A stretch of DNA of 64,000 bases from Deltaproteobacteria bacterium (GTDB taxonomy: Bacteria > Desulfobacterota > GWC2-55-46): positions 1 through 64,000 of the forward strand of contig JAIOIE010000022.1 in assembly GCA_019912665.1 (NCBI GenBank), read 5' to 3'. The stretch's first letter is position 1. Each line of letters starts with the position of its first letter. Position numbers and translations under genes: made by a program. Below the pieces are notes generated by a model. The model was not told the DNA's origin. It made no database searches and was given only the letters and a program-made list of their open reading frames with translations. Below, in pieces: positions 61,585-64,000 of the stretch.

Positions 61585-63390
61585 ATGGAACAGACTCATT
61601 TGAGGAACATAGCTATAATCGCGCACGTCGACCACGGGAAGACAACCCTCGTTGACGCGATGCTCAAGCAGGCCGGGACCTTCCGCGCAAACGAAAAGGT
61701 CCAGGAACGCGTCATGGATAACATAGACCTTGAACGCGAGCGGGGCATAACAATAATGGCCAAGAACACGGCCATAGAGTACGACGGGGTCAAGATAAAC
61801 ATCGTAGACACGCCCGGGCACGCGGACTTCGGCGGCGAGGTCGAGAGGACCCTCAAGATGGTCGACGGGGTATTGCTGCTTGTCGACGCTTCCGAGGGGC
61901 CTCTCCCGCAGACGAGGTTCGTCCTCAAGAAGGCCCTTGAGCTGGAGCTCGTGCCCATCATAGTCATAAACAAGATAGACAGGCCGGACGCCAGGATAAA
62001 GGAGGTCATAAACGAGGTCTACGACCTCTTCATAGACCTGGACGCCAAGGAGGAGCAGCTCGATTTCCCCATCGTCTACACCAACGCGAAAAAGGGCACC
62101 GCGACCATCGACCTCAACGTGGACTCGGCCGACCTGAGGCCGCTCTTCGAGCTGATACTTAAGACCGTGCCGCCGCCCAAGGGCGACTGCCAGGCAACGC
62201 TCCAGGTCCTTGTGACGAATATCGACTACAGCGACTATGTCGGTAGGCTCGCGGTGGGCCGCGTATTCGGCGGGACCATAAAGGCGGCGGACACCGTCGC
62301 CATGGTGCACGCGGACGGAAGGACCGTAAGGGCAAAGGCCTCGGCCCTGTACGTTTTCCAGGGGCTCGAAAGAAAGGACGCAGCCCTGGCGGGTGTCGGC
62401 GAGATAGTCGCGCTCGCCGGAATGGAGGGCGTCTGCATAGGCGACACCATCACGTCCGCCGAAGCCCCGATGGCCCTCCCGAGGATTAAGGTCGACGAGC
62501 CGACCATTTCGATGATCTTTTCCCCCAACACCTCTCCGTTCGCGGGGAAGGAGGGGAAGTTCGTCACTTCAAGGAACCTGCGCGAGAGGCTCGAAAAGGA
62601 GCTCCTTTATAACGTTTCAATAAGGGTGGAATTCGAGAAGGCAGACGCCTTCAGGGTAATGGGCAGGGGGGAGCTGCAGCTCGCAATCCTCATCGAGATG
62701 ATGAGGAGGGAGGGCTACGAGCTCTCAGTCTCCATGCCCGAGACCATCACCAGGGAGATAGACGGGAAGCTACATGAGCCCATGGAGCACCTTGTGATAG
62801 ACGTGCCCGAGGAGTTCATAGGAGTTGTGACCCAGCAGGTGGGAGCCCGGAAGGGCCGTATGCAGAAGATGCAGAACAACGGACACGGCAGGGTGAGGAT
62901 GGAGTTCAGGATACCCTCAAGGGGGCTCATAGGCTTCCGCTCCCAGTTCCTGACCGACACTAAGGGCACGGGCCTCCTTAACCACCTCTTCGACGGTTAC
63001 GAGCCGTGGCACGGCCCCATGTCGACGAGGGCGACGGGCGCGCTCGTGGCCGACAGGGCCGGGACGTCGACAATCTACGCACTCTATAACCTCCAGCCCA
63101 GGGGGACCCTCTTCATAAAGGAAGGCGTTCCCGTTTATGAGGGCATGATAATAGGCGAGAACTCACGCGAAAACGATATGGACGTGAACGCCGTAAAGGA
63201 GAAGAAGCTCACGAACATGAGGGCTTCCGGCTCGGATGATTCGATGTTCCTCTTTCCGCCGAAGTCCCACACGCTCGAGCAGGCATTGGAGTTCATCCGG
63301 GATGACGAGCTTGTGGAGGTCACGCCAGCTTCAATAAGGATACGGAAGAGGGTCCTTGAGGCCGGGAAGAGACCCAAGCGCAGGGAGTGA
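61585..63390 (+). CDS. typA: Ribosome-associated GTPase TypA/BipA
   Basis: TypA is a translational GTPase related to EF-G that helps ribosome assembly and stress or cold adaptation. With the ATG at 61585 it has 601 residues. A GTG two codons earlier is possible. G motifs: G1 AHVDHGKTT (13-21), the switch [12 protein letters not shown]3 DTPGHADF near 73, and G4 NKID near 128. The C-terminal part has the TypA-specific region [14 protein letters not shown] near 450. Confidence 0.97.
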   Translation: MEQTHLRNIAIIAHVDHGKTTLVDAMLKQAGTFRANEKVQERVMDNIDLERERGITIMAKNTAIEYDGVKINIVDTPGHADFGGEVERTLKMVDGVLLLVDASEGPLPQTRFVLKKALELELVPIIVINKIDRPDARIKEVINEVYDLFIDLDAKEEQLDFPIVYTNAKKGTATIDLNVDSADLRPLFELILKTVPPPKGDCQATLQVLVTNIDYSDYVGRLAVGRVFGGTIKAADTVAMVHADGRTVRAKASALYVFQGLERKDAALAGVGEIVALAGMEGVCIGDTITSAEAPMALPRIKVDEPTISMIFSPNTSPFAGKEGKFVTSRNLRERLEKELLYNVSIRVEFEKADAFRVMGRGELQLAILIEMMRREGYELSVSMPETITREIDGKLHEPMEHLVIDVPEEFIGVVTQQVGARKGRMQKMQNNGHGRVRMEFRIPSRGLIGFRSQFLTDTKGTGLLNHLFDGYEPWHGPMSTRATGALVADRAGTSTIYALYNLQPRGTLFIKEGVPVYEGMIIGENSRENDMDVNAVKEKKLTNMRASGSDDSMFLFPPKSHTLEQALEFIRDDELVEVTPASIRIRKRVLEAGKRPKRRE

Positions 63391-63413
63391 GCCCCCTCAA
63401 AAATAACACCAAC

Positions 63414-63448
63414 AAAAAAGCCGCAGACCTTCAGTCTGCGGCTTTTTT
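63414..63448. terminator. Bidirectional terminator between typA and nhaD
   Basis: The 15-bp stem AAAAAAGCCGCAGAC/GTCTGCGGCTTTTTT with a CTTCA loop lies between convergent stops at 63390 and 63466. Confidence 0.92.
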
Positions 63449-63465
63449 ACTGAACCAAACTTTCC

Positions 63466-64000
63466 TTATACCTTTACCAGGGCCCACCAGACCAGGATGC
63501 TCGCGACGTAGCCGAGGGCGATTGCCGGGGCCCACTTGAGGTGGGACATGAAGGTGTAGACGTCCCTCCTTACGCCCATCACGGCGACACCCGCGGCGGA
63601 GCCTATCGAGAGAAGGCTTCCGCCTGTGCCTGCCGTAAGGGTTATGAGGAGCCACTGGTCAAGGCCCATCTCGGGGCTCATCTGGAGGACCGCGTACATG
63701 ACCGGGATGTTATCTATTATGGCCGATATGACACCGACTGCGGTGTTCGCGTAGGTCGGCCCGAGCCCGCCGTAGAGGTTTGTGCTTAAGAGCGCCAGAT
63801 AGCCGATGTACTGGAGCGCGCCGACCGCAGTTATGATGCCGAAGAAAAAGAACAGGGTATCGAACTCGGCCCTCTCGACTTTCCTGAATATGTCGAAGTT
63901 CTGCTCAAGGGCATGGCTGGCAAAGGCGTGTTCCTTTTTCTTAAGATAAAAGCCCAGGAACATGAGGAACCCGAGGCCGGTCATCATGCCCAGGAACGGC
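63466..64000 (-). CDS. nhaD: Na+/H+ antiporter NhaD, C-terminal part (cut by window end)
   Basis: The open frame continues beyond base 64000. The visible 177 or so residues are a C-terminal membrane part with about five TM helices. Features are ERAEFDTLFFFFGIITAVGALQY, IDNIPVMYAVL and LTAGTGGSLLSIGSAAGVAVMG, all typical of the NhaD/ArsB-like ion transporter superfamily. It exchanges Na+ or Li+ for protons at the inner membrane. The N-terminal half and start are outside the window. Confidence 0.9.
   Translation of the reverse strand, partial: PFLGMMTGLGFLMFLGFYLKKKEHAFASHALEQNFDIFRKVERAEFDTLFFFFGIITAVGALQYIGYLALLSTNLYGGLGPTYANTAVGVISAIIDNIPVMYAVLQMSPEMGLDQWLLITLTAGTGGSLLSIGSAAGVAVMGVRRDVYTFMSHLKWAPAIALGYVASILVWWALVKV

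Overview
The window is a gene-dense chromosomal segment of a GC-rich (roughly 55-60 percent by eye), diderm, Gram-negative-type bacterium. The gene content looks most like Desulfobacterota (former Deltaproteobacteria); Nitrospirota-like lineages cannot be excluded. Pointers are a histidine kinase with a periplasmic CxxCH haem motif, a small class-II-type cytochrome c, a long-form class II aldolase, pyruvate phosphate dikinase, an EF-P with a PGNWRG tip loop, and envelope proteins that need an outer membrane (TonB family, Slp-like lipoprotein, YaiO-type barrel). No rRNA, CRISPR array, prophage or complete insertion sequence was found. The taxonomic call is inference from recognisable families, not a search.

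Layout. 0.4-9.1 kb, minus strand: efp, fba, a haem-sensing hybrid histidine kinase, gpsA, gyrA. 9.5-12.3 kb: ppdK. 12.5-16.9 kb: a three-gene plus-strand operon (membrane HEAT-repeat protein, processive-type GT2, TPR plus beta-barrel YaiO-like porin) that reads as a compact polysaccharide synthesis and export unit. 16.9-20.9 kb: smc followed by a roadblock/LC7 gene. 21.2-27.0 kb: a small exported protein facing a 1730-residue coiled-coil protein with an N-terminal anchor and a C-terminal LysM. 27.3-32.0 kb: aroD, then gap-pgk-tpiA-secG and tRNA-Leu(GAG). 32.3-37.3 kb: a fused acyltransferase-3/hydrolase, a VanX-type dipeptidase, uppP and a TPR protein. 37.4-48.6 kb: nadE, glycerate kinase, a GT-C-like membrane protein, a TonB-family protein, tatA, a zinc-ribbon membrane protein, hpt, a fused APH-like/P-loop kinase, queC and a 47-residue small protein. 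48.8-52.0 kb: Slp-like lipoprotein, dgt, a DpnI homologue, two small genes. 52.4-64.0 kb: an MFS/PlsC/acyl-activating fusion, a REC-GAF-GGDEF protein, an RCC1-repeat lipoprotein, a cupin, an isoaspartyl peptidase, an RNase H-like exonuclease, a cytochrome c, typA, and the C-terminal part of nhaD cut by the window end.

How the genes fit together. fba, ppdK, gap, pgk, tpiA and gpsA cover the reversible trunk of glycolysis/gluconeogenesis and the branch to glycerol phosphate. uppP, the dipeptidase, the LysM coiled-coil protein, the LplT/Aas-type fusion and the GT2/YaiO operon are all envelope functions.

The most noteworthy non-gene signals are a family of four dispersed palindromic elements of about 140 bp (one intact copy with 17-bp perfect terminal inverted repeats and a 4-bp target duplication, one supplying the last codons of fba), and a 27-bp near-exact duplication of the tRNA-Leu 3' end 195 bp downstream, which looks like an attachment-site scar. 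The most noteworthy genes are the DpnI homologue with Gln in place of the catalytic Glu64, the HEAT-GT2-YaiO operon, the AT3-hydrolase fusion and the giant LysM coiled-coil protein.
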